A DNA stretch of 64,000 nucleotides from Verrucomicrobiaceae bacterium (GCA_016713245.1 JADJPM010000001.1:2108001-2172000), one strand, 5' to 3'; shown: positions 41,706 to 51,240, counted from the first letter of the stretch. The notes: a model not told the origin generated them from the letters alone. Made by a program: numbers and translations.

Positions 41706-42638
41706 ATGTCTGACCTTCTTCCACCTTTTGACGCCCATCGCTTCTTCGTCGCGCCATGGACGACAGATATCGCCACTTACGGCTGGATGACGCTCATGGC
41801 ATTCCTTGTCACAGCCGCGTGCGGGCTGGTGGGGAATTACCTCATCCTTCGCCGCATGGCGTTGGTCGGCGATGCGATCAGCCACAGCGTGCTGCCGGGG
41901 CTGGCGGTGGCGTTTTTGATCTCGGGGAAACTCACGTTGCCTGCGATGCTGGGCGGAGCGCTCGGCGCGGGCTTGCTGACGACGTTTTTGATCGAGTTCC
42001 TGCACACACGCAGCCGCATCAAGGCGGACGCGGCGATTGGGATCACCTTCTGCTCGCTCTTCGCGCTCGGTGTGGTGCTAATCAATGTCTTCGCCTCCAA
42101 AGTCCACCTTGATGCCGAATGCGTGTTGTATGGCGAGCTGAGCAATCTCGCGCTTGCCGAGTACTCGCTCGGCATGCCCGCGCCGGTGCTCGTGATGGGG
42201 GGCGTGGCGGTCATTGTGGCCGTCTTGATCGCGCTGTTTTACAAAGAGCTGCTCATCACCTCCTTCGATGCGCTGTTGGCAGGCTCGCAGGGCTTTGCGC
42301 CGGGCAAAATGCATCTCGCGCTCATGGCCGCGCTTTCGATCGTCATCGTCGCAGCCTTTGAAAGCGTCGGCGCGATCCTCGTGATCGCCATGCTCATCCT
42401 GCCAGGCGCCACGGCGCAGCTTTTGAGCACGCGACTGCCCGTCTGCCTCGCTTTGAGTGTGCTGCACGCGGCACTCAGCGCCATCGGCGGTCTGCATCTC
42501 TCGCTCGTTCTCGGCTGCCCGATGGCTGCCGCGGTCGTGGTGGCGGGAACGCTGTTGTTTGGCTGCGCGTGGGCGGTTTCGCTGATGCAGCGACGGGCCG
42601 GATTTGAGGCTTCAATGCCAACAGAATCTGCGGTTTGA
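41706..42638 (+). CDS. Metal ABC transporter permease (ABC-3 family)
   Basis: 310 residues, eight or nine membrane helices: NYLILRRMALVGDAISHSVLPGLAV (the conserved loop near the first helices), LLTTFLIEFLHTRSRIKADAAIGITFCSLFALGVVLINV, and the AFESVGAILVIAMLILPGATAQLLSTRLP coupling segment. It is the second permease of the importer, comparable to YtgD/ZnuB, and has no regulatory domain. The N-terminal stretch (MSDLLPPFDAHRFFVAPWTTD) precedes the first helix. It follows the 122-residue gene by 36 bases. Confidence 0.92.
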   Translation: MSDLLPPFDAHRFFVAPWTTDIATYGWMTLMAFLVTAACGLVGNYLILRRMALVGDAISHSVLPGLAVAFLISGKLTLPAMLGGALGAGLLTTFLIEFLHTRSRIKADAAIGITFCSLFALGVVLINVFASKVHLDAECVLYGELSNLALAEYSLGMPAPVLVMGGVAVIVAVLIALFYKELLITSFDALLAGSQGFAPGKMHLALMAALSIVIVAAFESVGAILVIAMLILPGATAQLLSTRLPVCLALSVLHAALSAIGGLHLSLVLGCPMAAAVVVAGTLLFGCAWAVSLMQRRAGFEASMPTESAV

Positions 42639-42731
42639 GGTCTGCTGTTCACCTTGGTTTGTTTACCGAGAAGGAAAACTACCAAAAACGGCTTTTCTAC
42701 GCCGACCGTGATGCTTGTTTACCCATCAACA

Positions 42732-43196
42732 ATGAAACCGAAGAAATTGCCTCGCCCGGAATCGGATGCTGACAAGGAGCTGATATCCGTCGTTAAGAAA
42801 CAAGGTTGGGGTGTCATTGATGTGTCAGATGCACCCATTCCTTTCGCGTTCACTGTTGGACTTGGCTACAGTTTCAATCACCCTGAGCTTTTGGTTTCAG
42901 GAATGGACATACGCACGAGCGCCTATGTCCTTAATGTCTATAGCGACAAGATCTCCAAAGGTCTGGTGATTGAGGATGGCCTCATTGACGAGGAATCAAC
43001 AGGTGGGAAGTTCTACTTTTCAGACATCGCTTGGCGGGAGTTGCCGGGCTATTTTGGCACTGCGATCTGGTTTTATGGCGATGTGAAGTTCAAAGCGATT
43101 CAATGCTACTGGGCCGATAAAGCCGGTCATTTTCCATTCGAACGCAGGTGTCGAAGCTCCGTGAAAAAGATGCAGCTAAATCTGGGGGAATGCTAA
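42732..43196 (+). CDS. DUF4262 domain protein
   Basis: 154 residues. DUF4262 signature: VVKKQGWGVIDVSDAPIPFAFTVGLGYSFNHPELLVSGM, then RTSAYVLNVYSDKISKG and the closing QCYWADKAGHFPFE. The family is cytoplasmic and of unknown role. The ATG at 42732 fits the homologous start; upstream in-frame codons are weak. It lies about 90 bases after the metal permease and has a different base composition; it is not obviously part of the importer. Confidence 0.72.
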   Translation: MKPKKLPRPESDADKELISVVKKQGWGVIDVSDAPIPFAFTVGLGYSFNHPELLVSGMDIRTSAYVLNVYSDKISKGLVIEDGLIDEESTGGKFYFSDIAWRELPGYFGTAIWFYGDVKFKAIQCYWADKAGHFPFERRCRSSVKKMQLNLGEC

Positions 43197-43207
43197 AAAC
43201 ATGTCGT

Positions 43208-45106
43208 TCACTCCGAGCCGACGCTGCCGACGAGCGGATCGGCATTCATGCTGAAGCGGGACTGCCAGGGGGAGAAGAGGGCTCTTTCCTCGGTGAGGAG
43301 CTGGTTGGGATCAATCTGCGCGGCGAGAGGGGCGCTGCGGTCGATCTGGCCGGAGGAGGCGAGGATGCTGGCGATGACGGCGGCCTCGCCCTGATGCCAG
43401 CGGTGACGCGGGAGCGGCACGAGCAGGCTCGCGGCCTCGCCGGCGCTAGCGCCGGTTTTGTGCAAGGCGAGAGCTTCGAGGAAGCGGAGATAGACGTTTT
43501 GCGGCTCGAGCTGGCGGCGGTTGCGCACGATGGCGAGCATGGACTCGGTTTTTTGATCGGCGAGGAGGCTGAGGTAGATGAGCTGCTCCTGGATGCTCTC
43601 ATCATGCATGGCTGGGCTGCCGATGAGGGAGCGGAGGAAGGTGTTTAAGGGCAGGCGGCCCGGCCGTGCACTGCGCAGAATGGCCCGCATGGTCTTGGAG
43701 CGATCCTTGGAGATATCGAGCGCCGTGGCGAAGGCGGTGGCGGCAAGCGTGGGCAGGTGATGATCGAGCGCGGCGACGCCGACGGCGAAGCAGTCGAGCG
43801 GGCGGTTTTCCTCGCGAGTGGCGGTGATGGCCTCGCTGAGGAGCATTTCGACGGCAAACTGACGCGAGGCACGCTGATGCAAGGTGGCGAGCGTTTGAGC
43901 GAGGATGCGCGAGTGCGGCAGCGGTGGCGATTCGGGATCGGCGACCATGGCGCCGGCCTCACGCCAGAGGCCTTCTTCCAACAACGATTCAAAACGACGG
44001 GCGAAGAGTTGCGGCTCGGTGACGGCCTCGCGGGCGCTGATGAGGGCGATGACCATGCGGTGCTCGCTTTGCCCCTGCAGCCATGCCGCGACGCGGTCTT
44101 TTTCCTCGGCGCTGAGACCACCGCTCCAGGCGATCTCGTTTTGATAATCGGAGCGGAGCTGGACCTCGTCGGTCGATGGAAGCTCCACAGGATGTCCGAA
44201 ACGCACGGCGGCGAGACGATGCTCGACGCTTTGTCCGGGCAGATTGCGCAAGATCTGCCCCAGGTGCATGCGGTGGACGTTGTGCGAGACGGGAAGACCG
44301 GTGAGCATGGGTGCCATGGCGAGCACATCCTGGGCACGTCCCGCATTCATCATGTGGGCGAGGCTGCGGACGAGGCTGGCCTCGATGCGGTGGCGGGTAT
44401 CGGCGGGGGCATTCGAGGCCCGGCGAAGCAGATCGACAGCGAGCGAGGCTTCATCAGGGGAACTTTCGAGCAGTTTTTCGAGCGCGGTGGCCGCGGCGGT
44501 GAAGTCGCCGGCTTCACGCCAGACGGCGAGCCAGGCAAATTGAGCCTGCGGGATGCTTTGCGCCTCTTTCGGGAGATTCGAGAGGATGGCCTTGGCACCG
44601 GTGAAGTCATGCAAACGAGCCAGCAAGGCCGCGTGACCCGCACTGTCAGCCGGCGTGGCAAGGCCGAGAGAGTTCAGTTTGTGGTAGGCACGGCGTGCCT
44701 CGGCCGGCGCGGCATCGGCAACGAGAGCGGCAAGGGCACGAAGGAGTTTCGCATCGCGAGGAGAGGTTTCGATGGCGGCTTTCAGCGAGGCGATGCCACT
44801 GCGGCTGTGACCTTCGACGAGGCAACGACGCACCTCGGCCATCGGATCGGCCTGCCATTCGTGATGAACGAGCCCGGGCGTGAAGTCACTCGTGAGCAGA
44901 ATGACTGCCGGGGTGATGATGGAAAAGGCGATGACAAGGTAACGAAGCGCGGCAAAGCGATCAAAGGGATCGCCGCTGCGGAAGCGGAGATGCTTTGGTC
45001 GTGCCATGCGCATCGGCGAGAGCGCGTCGTCCCGCCACCAAGGCTGGAAGGCCTCGGAATCGCTCAGCACGGCATCGGTGCGGCGGCGGCGTGAGGTTTT
45101 AGGCAT
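43208..45106 (-). CDS. TPR-rich membrane-anchored protein
   Basis: 632 residues. One membrane helix near residues 53-75 (LRYLVIAFSIITPAVILLTS) after a basic cytoplasmic N-terminus; the remainder is made of helical TPR-like pairs (for example AKLLRALAALVADAAPAEARRAYHKL, ALLARLHDFTGAKAILSNLP, AAATALEKLLESSPDEASLAVDLL). No enzymatic motif is seen. Its start overlaps the stop of the upstream PEP-CTERM gene by 8 bases, so the pair is coupled; a role in export or surface assembly is possible. Confidence 0.72.
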   Translation of the reverse strand: MPKTSRRRRTDAVLSDSEAFQPWWRDDALSPMRMARPKHLRFRSGDPFDRFAALRYLVIAFSIITPAVILLTSDFTPGLVHHEWQADPMAEVRRCLVEGHSRSGIASLKAAIETSPRDAKLLRALAALVADAAPAEARRAYHKLNSLGLATPADSAGHAALLARLHDFTGAKAILSNLPKEAQSIPQAQFAWLAVWREAGDFTAAATALEKLLESSPDEASLAVDLLRRASNAPADTRHRIEASLVRSLAHMMNAGRAQDVLAMAPMLTGLPVSHNVHRMHLGQILRNLPGQSVEHRLAAVRFGHPVELPSTDEVQLRSDYQNEIAWSGGLSAEEKDRVAAWLQGQSEHRMVIALISAREAVTEPQLFARRFESLLEEGLWREAGAMVADPESPPLPHSRILAQTLATLHQRASRQFAVEMLLSEAITATREENRPLDCFAVGVAALDHHLPTLAATAFATALDISKDRSKTMRAILRSARPGRLPLNTFLRSLIGSPAMHDESIQEQLIYLSLLADQKTESMLAIVRNRRQLEPQNVYLRFLEALALHKTGASAGEAASLLVPLPRHRWHQGEAAVIASILASSGQIDRSAPLAAQIDPNQLLTEERALFSPWQSRFSMNADPLVGSVGSE

Positions 45107-45953
45107 GCAGGCCTCCTTTCCGTCGTTGGCGCAGGCTTTGCAGGACCGTCATGCCGATCAGGGTCATGAGCGTGCGGGAAGGCTCGGGCACGGCATTGAG
45201 GTCGTTCGCGGGGCCACGGAGGCCTTCGATCCAGGTGGTGTTCAAGCCTCCGTTGGGCTGGCCCATCGTGGCGGCGGTAGTCGAGACGAGCGACTCGGTG
45301 GTGTTGCCTTCATTCGCGATGGAGCGGCCGGTGGTGATGGTGCTGGCGAGGATGTTTTCACTGCCAAACGCTGCCGCCACGGTGGTGGCGATGGCTCCGG
45401 GCGCGTTGTCATGGCCGATGGCATGGATGAAGCCGCTCGTGTCGCTGTTTCTTGCCGGTGGATTGCTGGATGAGATCCAGACGACGTCGCCGTTGTTGCC
45501 GATGTTGAGATTGCCATTCACGAGGGTCTCGCTGTGATCGCGAGCGCCTTGACCTGCGACGAGCTCAAAGCTCCAGCCGCCGTTCAACGGATCGTAGGCG
45601 AGTGATTGAGCGCCGAGGTTCACGCCTTTTACCACGATGATCGTCCCCGGCAGGAAGGCGGTCAGGTTGGCGTTGGTGAGCGCTTGATCGAGGGTGGCCT
45701 GGTCAAAGCGGAAGACACCTTGGAGCATGGACGTGGCATCGTTCGCATCGCCAAACGTTAGCGAGGCGAGACTGGATGCCGTGGTGCTCTCGGTGATGAC
45801 GAACTCGATGTACTCGTCCCGCACCATTTTCGTGCCCGGACCCACGGTGCCGCCGGTGTTGCGGTATTCATTGACCATGATCGCCGCCGCCCGGAGCTGC
45901 GAGGGCAGCCACAAGGCGAAGAAAAGGCATATGATGGTCCAGCGTCGGGTCAC
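45099..45953 (-). CDS. PEP-CTERM sorted surface protein
   Basis: 284 residues with an N-terminal signal (IICLFFALWLPSQLRAAA) and a C-terminal VPEPSRTLMTLIGMTVL followed by RQRRK: proline-glutamate-proline motif, membrane helix, basic tail. That is the exosortase sorting signal. The body (DEYIEFVITESTT, LNIGNNGDVVWISSSN, GPANDLNA) is Thr/Ser/Asn/Gly-rich and resembles lamin-tail-type proteins. It would be exported, cut at the PEP signal and attached. The exosortase is not in the window. Confidence 0.82.
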   Translation of the reverse strand: MTRRWTIICLFFALWLPSQLRAAAIMVNEYRNTGGTVGPGTKMVRDEYIEFVITESTTASSLASLTFGDANDATSMLQGVFRFDQATLDQALTNANLTAFLPGTIIVVKGVNLGAQSLAYDPLNGGWSFELVAGQGARDHSETLVNGNLNIGNNGDVVWISSSNPPARNSDTSGFIHAIGHDNAPGAIATTVAAAFGSENILASTITTGRSIANEGNTTESLVSTTAATMGQPNGGLNTTWIEGLRGPANDLNAVPEPSRTLMTLIGMTVLQSLRQRRKGGLHA

Positions 45954-46022
45954 GAGTTCTCAAATTTAAGAGAACATAACCCTAAAACAAGCTTTAGTTT
46001 ACAATTTCCATACAAGTTGTAA

Positions 46023-46874
46023 TTAACCCATGCGTCTCCGACGGGTCAGGCATGCCTGAAGCCCCAAAAGGGCCAGCAAGGTGCGCGACGGCTCCGGGGT
46101 GACATTGAAAGCGCTCAGGCTGGGCTGGCCTTCAGACCAGTTCGAGCTGTCAGCGATCACAGCGAGCCACTGGGCCTTCGTGCCGCCGGAGATCTGGAGG
46201 GCGGCAACGGCCGGGGCGGATGGATTCAGGCCCCAAGCGGAATGGTTGCCGTCTCCATCGCCGTGGAAGGTCAGGTCGGTGTGCGCAAAAGCGTTTTTCG
46301 CCCCGAGGCTCAGCCCGGGCGGAATGTCGCCGGTCAGCGTGTCCTCGGCATCGGAGAAGAAGGGGTAGTCAGTACTGCCGAAGTGAAGGGCGTAAATGAA
46401 ACTGGTCGGATTCAGAAGCGGATTCGAGGCGCTGCCCTGAAAGGCGTAGATCTGGTCGGACTCGTATTCCAGTGCGAGGTCGCTGAACACGGCCGCGCCG
46501 CCGATCTGGCCGGGGATGACGCCCGATTTGGTCCACTGCCAGGCCGCGGCATCCGCCCCGGAGTAGATGACGGTGCCTTTGGCCACGTTTTGGGTCAGGG
46601 TGAGCTTGATGAGCGACTCGTTGCCCGCGCCCTGGGAAGCGTCCGCCCCATTGAATCTGCCCAAAGTGCTGCTCCAGCCGTTGTTCGTGAAGTAGATCGT
46701 CTCACCCGCAGTCAAGGGAGTGAGGGCCAGCATGCTGAAGGAATCATGAAAGTCATCGTAGCCGACGATGGCCAGGCTGGAGGCCGTGACAGCGGCCTCC
46801 AGCCTCATGCCCACACCAACCCCAAAAATCAGGATCAGAAGCGCCCATGCCCGAGCTTTTGATAAGGAAATCAT
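46023..46874 (-). CDS. PEP-CTERM sorted surface protein
   Basis: 283 residues with a signal segment (ARAWALLILIFGVGVG) and a C-terminal TPEPSRTLLALLGL plus RRRR tail, the PEP-CTERM signature. The body begins AIVGYDDFHDSFSMLALTPLTAGETIYFTNNGW, a lamin-tail-like fold often seen in such proteins. The ATG at 46874 follows a weaker in-frame TTG at 46880. It shares style with the neighbour at 45099, the two being distinct in sequence but parallel in arrangement. Confidence 0.82.
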   Translation of the reverse strand: MISLSKARAWALLILIFGVGVGMRLEAAVTASSLAIVGYDDFHDSFSMLALTPLTAGETIYFTNNGWSSTLGRFNGADASQGAGNESLIKLTLTQNVAKGTVIYSGADAAAWQWTKSGVIPGQIGGAAVFSDLALEYESDQIYAFQGSASNPLLNPTSFIYALHFGSTDYPFFSDAEDTLTGDIPPGLSLGAKNAFAHTDLTFHGDGDGNHSAWGLNPSAPAVAALQISGGTKAQWLAVIADSSNWSEGQPSLSAFNVTPEPSRTLLALLGLQACLTRRRRMG

Positions 46875-46938
46875 GATCAATAAACAAACTTTATATCTTA
46901 ATTAATAAGATATTTAGATGTGAATGTCAATTTTGAGA

Positions 46939-46961
46939 GCCGAAGTTTTTAAAATTTCGGC
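46939..46961 (-). terminator. Probable terminator after the symporter unit
   Basis: GCCGAA and TTCGGC form a 6-bp stem around an A/T-rich loop, just past the stop of the 45-residue gene at 46997. The loop-side AT-richness and the following run of A/T bases fit an intrinsic terminator, but the stem is short. Confidence 0.45.
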
Positions 46962-46996
46962 CTTCCTGCGATTTCGGTGCGTCCAAAAGAGGCTTT

Positions 46997-47134
46997 TCAG
47001 CCCTTCCGGTCGCGGTTCCTCAGCCGGGCCAGCATCTCCCGGATGTCCGCAGCTCCTTTCACCGAGACATAGAGCGTGACACTGCCATACCAGAACAGCG
47101 CCGCGAGGGTGAGGACTAGCCAAAAGGTGATCAT
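46997..47134 (-). CDS. Small membrane protein paired with the sodium:solute symporter
   Basis: 45 residues: MITFWLVLTLAALFWYG then a basic tail (LARLRNRDRKG). One transmembrane helix. Its ATG overlaps the stop of the symporter gene as ATGA, so the two are translationally coupled. SSS-family transporters in several phyla have such small companion proteins (for example the DUF485 or YhdT-type partners); this one is too short to place in a family. Confidence 0.72.
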   Translation of the reverse strand: MITFWLVLTLAALFWYGSVTLYVSVKGAADIREMLARLRNRDRKG

Positions 47135-48798
47135 GAACTCTTTGGATGGGGTTTGACCAAGGATCCAACGACCATGCCCAGCGCCGCGCCTACGAAGGCG
47201 GCGATGCCAGCGAGATCTTTGCCGACACTGGCAGCAAACGCGGCGGTGGCGGGCAGCTTTTCGAGCGTGAGGTGAGCCACCGGCACCGCGGCACCGAGCA
47301 GGATGGCACCGATGGCCCCCCAGTTGTTGGCCCGTTTCCAGTAGCAGCAGGCGATGAGCAGGACGGACATGCTGCTGAGGTAAATCGAGCCGGTGAGCAG
47401 CAGGTAGGACCAGACGTTCCCCTCAATATGATAAAACAGGCCGAAGATGAGCAGGTAAAGGCCGATGAGGGCCACGATGCAGCGGTTCCAAAGGATGGCC
47501 CGCTGGTCCGACCAGGCGGTGCGACGGAAGGGCGCGAGGATGTCATTGTAGATGACGCTGCCCCAGCTCAGCATGTAGCTCGAATTGGTGCTCATATCCG
47601 CCGCGAGCATGGCGGCGATGAGCAGGCCCATGAGACCGATGGGCAAAAACGAGCTCAAAAACTCCGGCATGGCGAGCAGCGAGGCATCGGAGAGTTTCGC
47701 CTGCGTTTCCAGGGCAAGCGCGGAGGTCTCCTCGGCCGTCAATTGGATCATTGGAGCCCCGACCGGTGATGCGGCGATCTTTTCCTGAACCATGACGGGA
47801 ATGGCGAGGCGCTCTTCTTGAGTCAATTGCTTCAATGGAGCCCAGCCAAGCGTGGCAAGCGCCGCGATGCCCCAGATGCCGGGAAGGAGGAAACGGCACA
47901 CGAAAAAGAAACTCGTTCGGGTGTAGATGCGCTGGCTCGTGTCGCTGTCCTTCGCGGAAAGGATGCGCACGATCACGGCCTGCCAGGTAAGCGCCGCGGC
48001 GGCATTCGCGATGAATTGATTCGCAAGGAAAGCCCAGCCAAGCGAGGGATTCGCAAGCGGGCTGAAGCCGCCTTCGCCGTGATGTTTGCGCACCGTTTCC
48101 ACCAGCGTGTCCCAGCCGATGTTTTTCAAGATCAGCACGCTCACGACGAGCAAGCCGGCGCTCATCACGACGAATTGCAGGAAGTCGGTCACCAGCACGC
48201 TGAGCATGCCGCCGAGCACGGTGTAGATCACCACCATCAGCAAAAGCGCCGTCATGATGAGCGTGAGGTTCGAAAGATCGAAGCCCGCGACGGTGCAGAG
48301 GAACTTCCCGCCGATCTGGAGGAACACGCCCATGTTTAAGAGGCCGCCCATGACGATCACCATGCCGGAAAGCCAGCGCACCTTCCTGCCAAAGCGTGTT
48401 TCAAACATCTCCGGCAGCGTCATCGCCCCGGCCTGGCGCAACGGCTTGATGCAAAAGCCCGTCCAGCCGATCAAAGCCATGGCAACCGCCTGGCAAATGC
48501 CGGGTATCGCCCCGCTGAACCCCTGCGTGTAGCCCGCCTGCGCCGTGTACATGCAAGTGATGATGCCAAACTCCGTCGCCGCGAGCGAGGCGATGCCGAG
48601 ATGGAGGTTCATTTCCCGGCCGGCGACGAGGTAATCTTCCAGTTTCCCAACGTAGCGACGCATGGCAATGCCCGCCGCCATCGTCACCAGCAGATAAAAC
48701 CCCACGATGCCGCCATCGAACAGCCAGTGAAAATGGGTGCCCGAAGGCTGGGAGAGCGTCGTGAGCACAAAAAGGACTCCTGATGATGCCCAAAGCAC
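47131..48798 (-). CDS. Sodium:solute symporter (SSS family)
   Basis: 555 residues, thirteen or more membrane helices. Core helices include FDGGIVGFYLLVTMAAGIAM, LVAGREMNLHLGIASLAATEFG, LPEMFETRFG and LIGLYLLIFGLFYHIEGNVWSYLLLTGSIYLSS. SSS transporters import sugars, amino acids or organic anions with Na+; the substrate cannot be told. The start is GTG at 48798; helix positions suggest no better start. The gene is followed by a 45-residue partner. The 419-base region upstream (48799-49217) has no recognisable gene. Confidence 0.87.
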   Translation of the reverse strand: MLWASSGVLFVLTTLSQPSGTHFHWLFDGGIVGFYLLVTMAAGIAMRRYVGKLEDYLVAGREMNLHLGIASLAATEFGIITCMYTAQAGYTQGFSGAIPGICQAVAMALIGWTGFCIKPLRQAGAMTLPEMFETRFGRKVRWLSGMVIVMGGLLNMGVFLQIGGKFLCTVAGFDLSNLTLIMTALLLMVVIYTVLGGMLSVLVTDFLQFVVMSAGLLVVSVLILKNIGWDTLVETVRKHHGEGGFSPLANPSLGWAFLANQFIANAAAALTWQAVIVRILSAKDSDTSQRIYTRTSFFFVCRFLLPGIWGIAALATLGWAPLKQLTQEERLAIPVMVQEKIAASPVGAPMIQLTAEETSALALETQAKLSDASLLAMPEFLSSFLPIGLMGLLIAAMLAADMSTNSSYMLSWGSVIYNDILAPFRRTAWSDQRAILWNRCIVALIGLYLLIFGLFYHIEGNVWSYLLLTGSIYLSSMSVLLIACCYWKRANNWGAIGAILLGAAVPVAHLTLEKLPATAAFAASVGKDLAGIAAFVGAALGMVVGSLVKPHPKSS

Positions 48799-49217
48799 CG
48801 AAAAGCCGCAAGAGAGCAGTCATCCATCTCCCGCAATTTCGCCATTTCTCGCTGAATGGCGGCCCAATTCGGGGGTAAAGAGGCGGCGAAAGTTCTCTGA
48901 AGGTGTAAGTTTTTTGAAATACGGCCTTCTTGGAATCTCGCTTCATAGAGGCCTGATCGACATTCACTGCCGGATGCGCCCCATGCGGACAGGACTTGGC
49001 GTCTGTCAAAAATGCTCATTTTGCCCCAAAACACCCTAGAATCAGGCCTTGCCATCAGAAATGGAGGTGCTAATTAGCTCGGCTTAGGAAAAGGATGAAG
49101 CATCTGAGAGATCAGAAAAGCCTTTCGATAAGGCATTCTAAAATTTCAAATTCTTCATGCTAATTCTAAAAAATATCTTGCGGCAGTGAGATATTGCGCG
49201 TTAATATAACTTCAATT
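48799..49217. other. Gene-poor gap between symporter and tRNA-Gly
   Basis: 419 bases, AT-richer than the rest (for example AAATTTCAAATTC, TAAAAAATATC near 49140-49190). No coding signal, tRNA-like fold or clear palindrome was found. It should hold the promoter of the symporter on the minus strand and of tRNA-Gly on the plus strand, but I cannot assign exact boxes. Confidence 0.5.
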
Positions 49218-49288
49218 GCGGGTATAGCTTAATGGTAAAGTTCCAGCCTTCCACGCTGGCCATGTGGGTTCGATTCCCACTACCCGCT
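49218..49288 (+). tRNA. tRNA-Gly (anticodon TCC)
   Basis: 71 bases. Acceptor arms GCGGGTA and TACCCGC pair, the anticodon arm is CCAGC-CTTCCAC-GCTGG giving TCC, and the T-arm contains GTGGGTTCGATTCCCAC. CCA is not encoded. Confidence 0.95.
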
Positions 49289-49334
49289 CTGAGAACGCGC
49301 TCAATCCTGAAACTCTATAATTACACTGCCGCCT

Positions 49335-49919
49335 ATGATCACTGGACTTCGCTCCCGTTTTGCAAGCCCCCTTGCTTGCCTGTTGCTCCTCGCAACTGCT
49401 CCCTCCGTCATGGCTCAGTCTGGTGGGTGCTCTGGCATCGCCAATGATGTGCACTCGGCTGTCGCCAAAGATCCTTCCAAGGTGCTCATGGTCGTTGAGG
49501 ATGCCCTCGTCATCAATGAAAGCTGCGCAGGTGACATCGTCAAAGCTGCTATCATCGCTTCCAAAGCAGACGCCACGCTGGCTAGTCAAATCGTCCAGAC
49601 CGCAAACACGGTGGCTCCAAAACAAACCGTCGCGATCAGTGAGGCAGCTTCCAGTGTCAGCCCAGGCATCGCCGCAGTGACCACTGCTCCAGCGGTCCCT
49701 GCAATCAATGGTGAACAGCCGGTTGTGCTCACGAGCGAAAAAAATCCTGGCAAGAATCCAGTGATGCCGAAAAACCCCGTCATCACTCCCGCGGTGGAAG
49801 AAGAAGACTTCTTTGTGCCTGCTACAATTCGTGGCGTCTTCCTGATCCAGCCGCCTGCTTCCGGGCCGCTGCCGCCTCCCACGACGCCCGATCCTGTCTC
49901 TCCTGCCGTTCTGAAGTAA
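49335..49919 (+). CDS. Secreted protein of unknown function beside the exopolysaccharide genes
   Basis: 194 residues with a signal peptide (LACLLLLATAPSVMAQ). Mature part: a helical region with two Cys (GGCSGI and ESCAGD), including MVVEDALVINESC and IVKAAIIASKADATLASQIVQTA, then a Pro-rich low-complexity tail (PVMPKNPVITPAVEEEDFF) ending PPPTTPDPVSPAV. I do not recognise a family. It is the first of four genes in one direction, with the beta-barrel protein, BY-kinase and Wza-like protein, so a role in exopolysaccharide export is suggested by place only. Confidence 0.7.
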   Translation: MITGLRSRFASPLACLLLLATAPSVMAQSGGCSGIANDVHSAVAKDPSKVLMVVEDALVINESCAGDIVKAAIIASKADATLASQIVQTANTVAPKQTVAISEAASSVSPGIAAVTTAPAVPAINGEQPVVLTSEKNPGKNPVMPKNPVITPAVEEEDFFVPATIRGVFLIQPPASGPLPPPTTPDPVSPAVLK

Positions 49920-50001
49920 TCGCAGGCAAAAAACACCGATTATAGGCTGCTTATACCCACGTCCTTTCTGGCAAGTCTAATAAATCCTTACACTTAAGCT
50001 T

Positions 50002-51207
50002 ATGCGTCCACGCCTTGCCTCATTTTATCTCACCGCCCTACTACTCGCTCCTGTGGCGTTGCAAGCTCAGGGCTTGGTTGGGATCCAGAACTACTCGGCA
50101 GATTTTCGCACCGAGCAGCCACTGACGTTCTCAATCTTTAGCAACGGTGGCTATGACCGCCTCGATTACAAGAACGCTGGCCCCGGCACCCCCGGCGAGA
50201 TCGACTCTTGGTTTGCCACCGCAGGCGTCGGCATCATGTACACCCGCCCGGACCAGACCACGCCGTTCAGCTTCTCTTTGGACTCCAGCGTGGTGCATTA
50301 TGTCGATGGTGCCCCTAGCTTCGAGGACACATTTTATAACAACCGGGCCACGATCAACTTCGAACACCGGTTTTCCGAGCGGCTCAAGATCAGCAATAAC
50401 TTCTTTGCCACCTCCGGCGTTGAGCCGAACAACGCCTTCGGCTACGGCGGCTCGACGACGCTCTGGAACGGGCAGTACTTCTACGGTTTCAACAACTTCA
50501 ACATCAACTACGCTTGGTCTCCCCGCTTCTCGACGACCACCAGCTACACCATTGATGGCACCGGTTATCAGGACAACCTCATCGGCAACCAAGAGGACCG
50601 CTACTCCCACCTCTTCGCCCAACAGTTCACCTATGCTCTCAACCGCCAGACGAGCGTCTCGGCGGAGTACCGTTATCGCATGACTATCTTCGACAAGGCA
50701 CCGAATAAAAACTTCAACTCCCACTTCGCCCTCGCTGGCGTCGATCACGCTTGGAGCGAGCGTTTCTCCGGTTCCGCCCGTGCAGGTGCCGAGTTCTACG
50801 ACTCCGACCTGCAAAGCAAAGTCTCCCCCTATGCCGAGGCTGCTCTCAACTACGCCGTCGCTCGTGAGACGATGGTGCGCTGGTTTGCCTCCCTTGGCTT
50901 CAATGGTGCTGAACTCTCCACCTTCAACAGCCGCTACGGCTTGAACACCGGCGTCCAGATGAACCACAACATCAGCAAGCGCGTCAGCGTGAACGCCGGT
51001 GCGAACTACTCTTACAGCCAGTTCGACAGCGGCGCTGGCACCGATGGCAAGGAACATTCCATCTTCCTCTCCACCGGCCTTGGCTACAACGTGCTCGAAA
51101 ACCTCCGCCTCGACGCCCAGTACTCTTTCTCCGCGCTGCAATCCACGAGCGCCTTCCGCGAATTCGACCGCCACCGCGTTTCCCTCGGTGCCACGGCGTC
51201 TTTCTGA
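50002..51207 (+). CDS. Outer-membrane beta-barrel protein of the exopolysaccharide locus
   Basis: 401 residues with signal peptide (FYLTALLLAPVALQAQ). The sequence is a series of alternating aromatic strands (FNNFNINYAWSPRFSTTTSYT, AQQFTYALNRQTSVSAEYRYRM, SKRVSVNAGANYSYSQF) ending in terminal Phe, typical of barrel porins of the type found in exopolysaccharide operons (BBP2-like). It may form the outer-membrane part of the polysaccharide exit path. A hairpin without a T-run follows at 51241-51278. Confidence 0.83.
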   Translation: MRPRLASFYLTALLLAPVALQAQGLVGIQNYSADFRTEQPLTFSIFSNGGYDRLDYKNAGPGTPGEIDSWFATAGVGIMYTRPDQTTPFSFSLDSSVVHYVDGAPSFEDTFYNNRATINFEHRFSERLKISNNFFATSGVEPNNAFGYGGSTTLWNGQYFYGFNNFNINYAWSPRFSTTTSYTIDGTGYQDNLIGNQEDRYSHLFAQQFTYALNRQTSVSAEYRYRMTIFDKAPNKNFNSHFALAGVDHAWSERFSGSARAGAEFYDSDLQSKVSPYAEAALNYAVARETMVRWFASLGFNGAELSTFNSRYGLNTGVQMNHNISKRVSVNAGANYSYSQFDSGAGTDGKEHSIFLSTGLGYNVLENLRLDAQYSFSALQSTSAFREFDRHRVSLGATASF

Positions 51208-51240
51208 TCGTCTTTACTCTCCCACAGCCAGACCCCGAAC

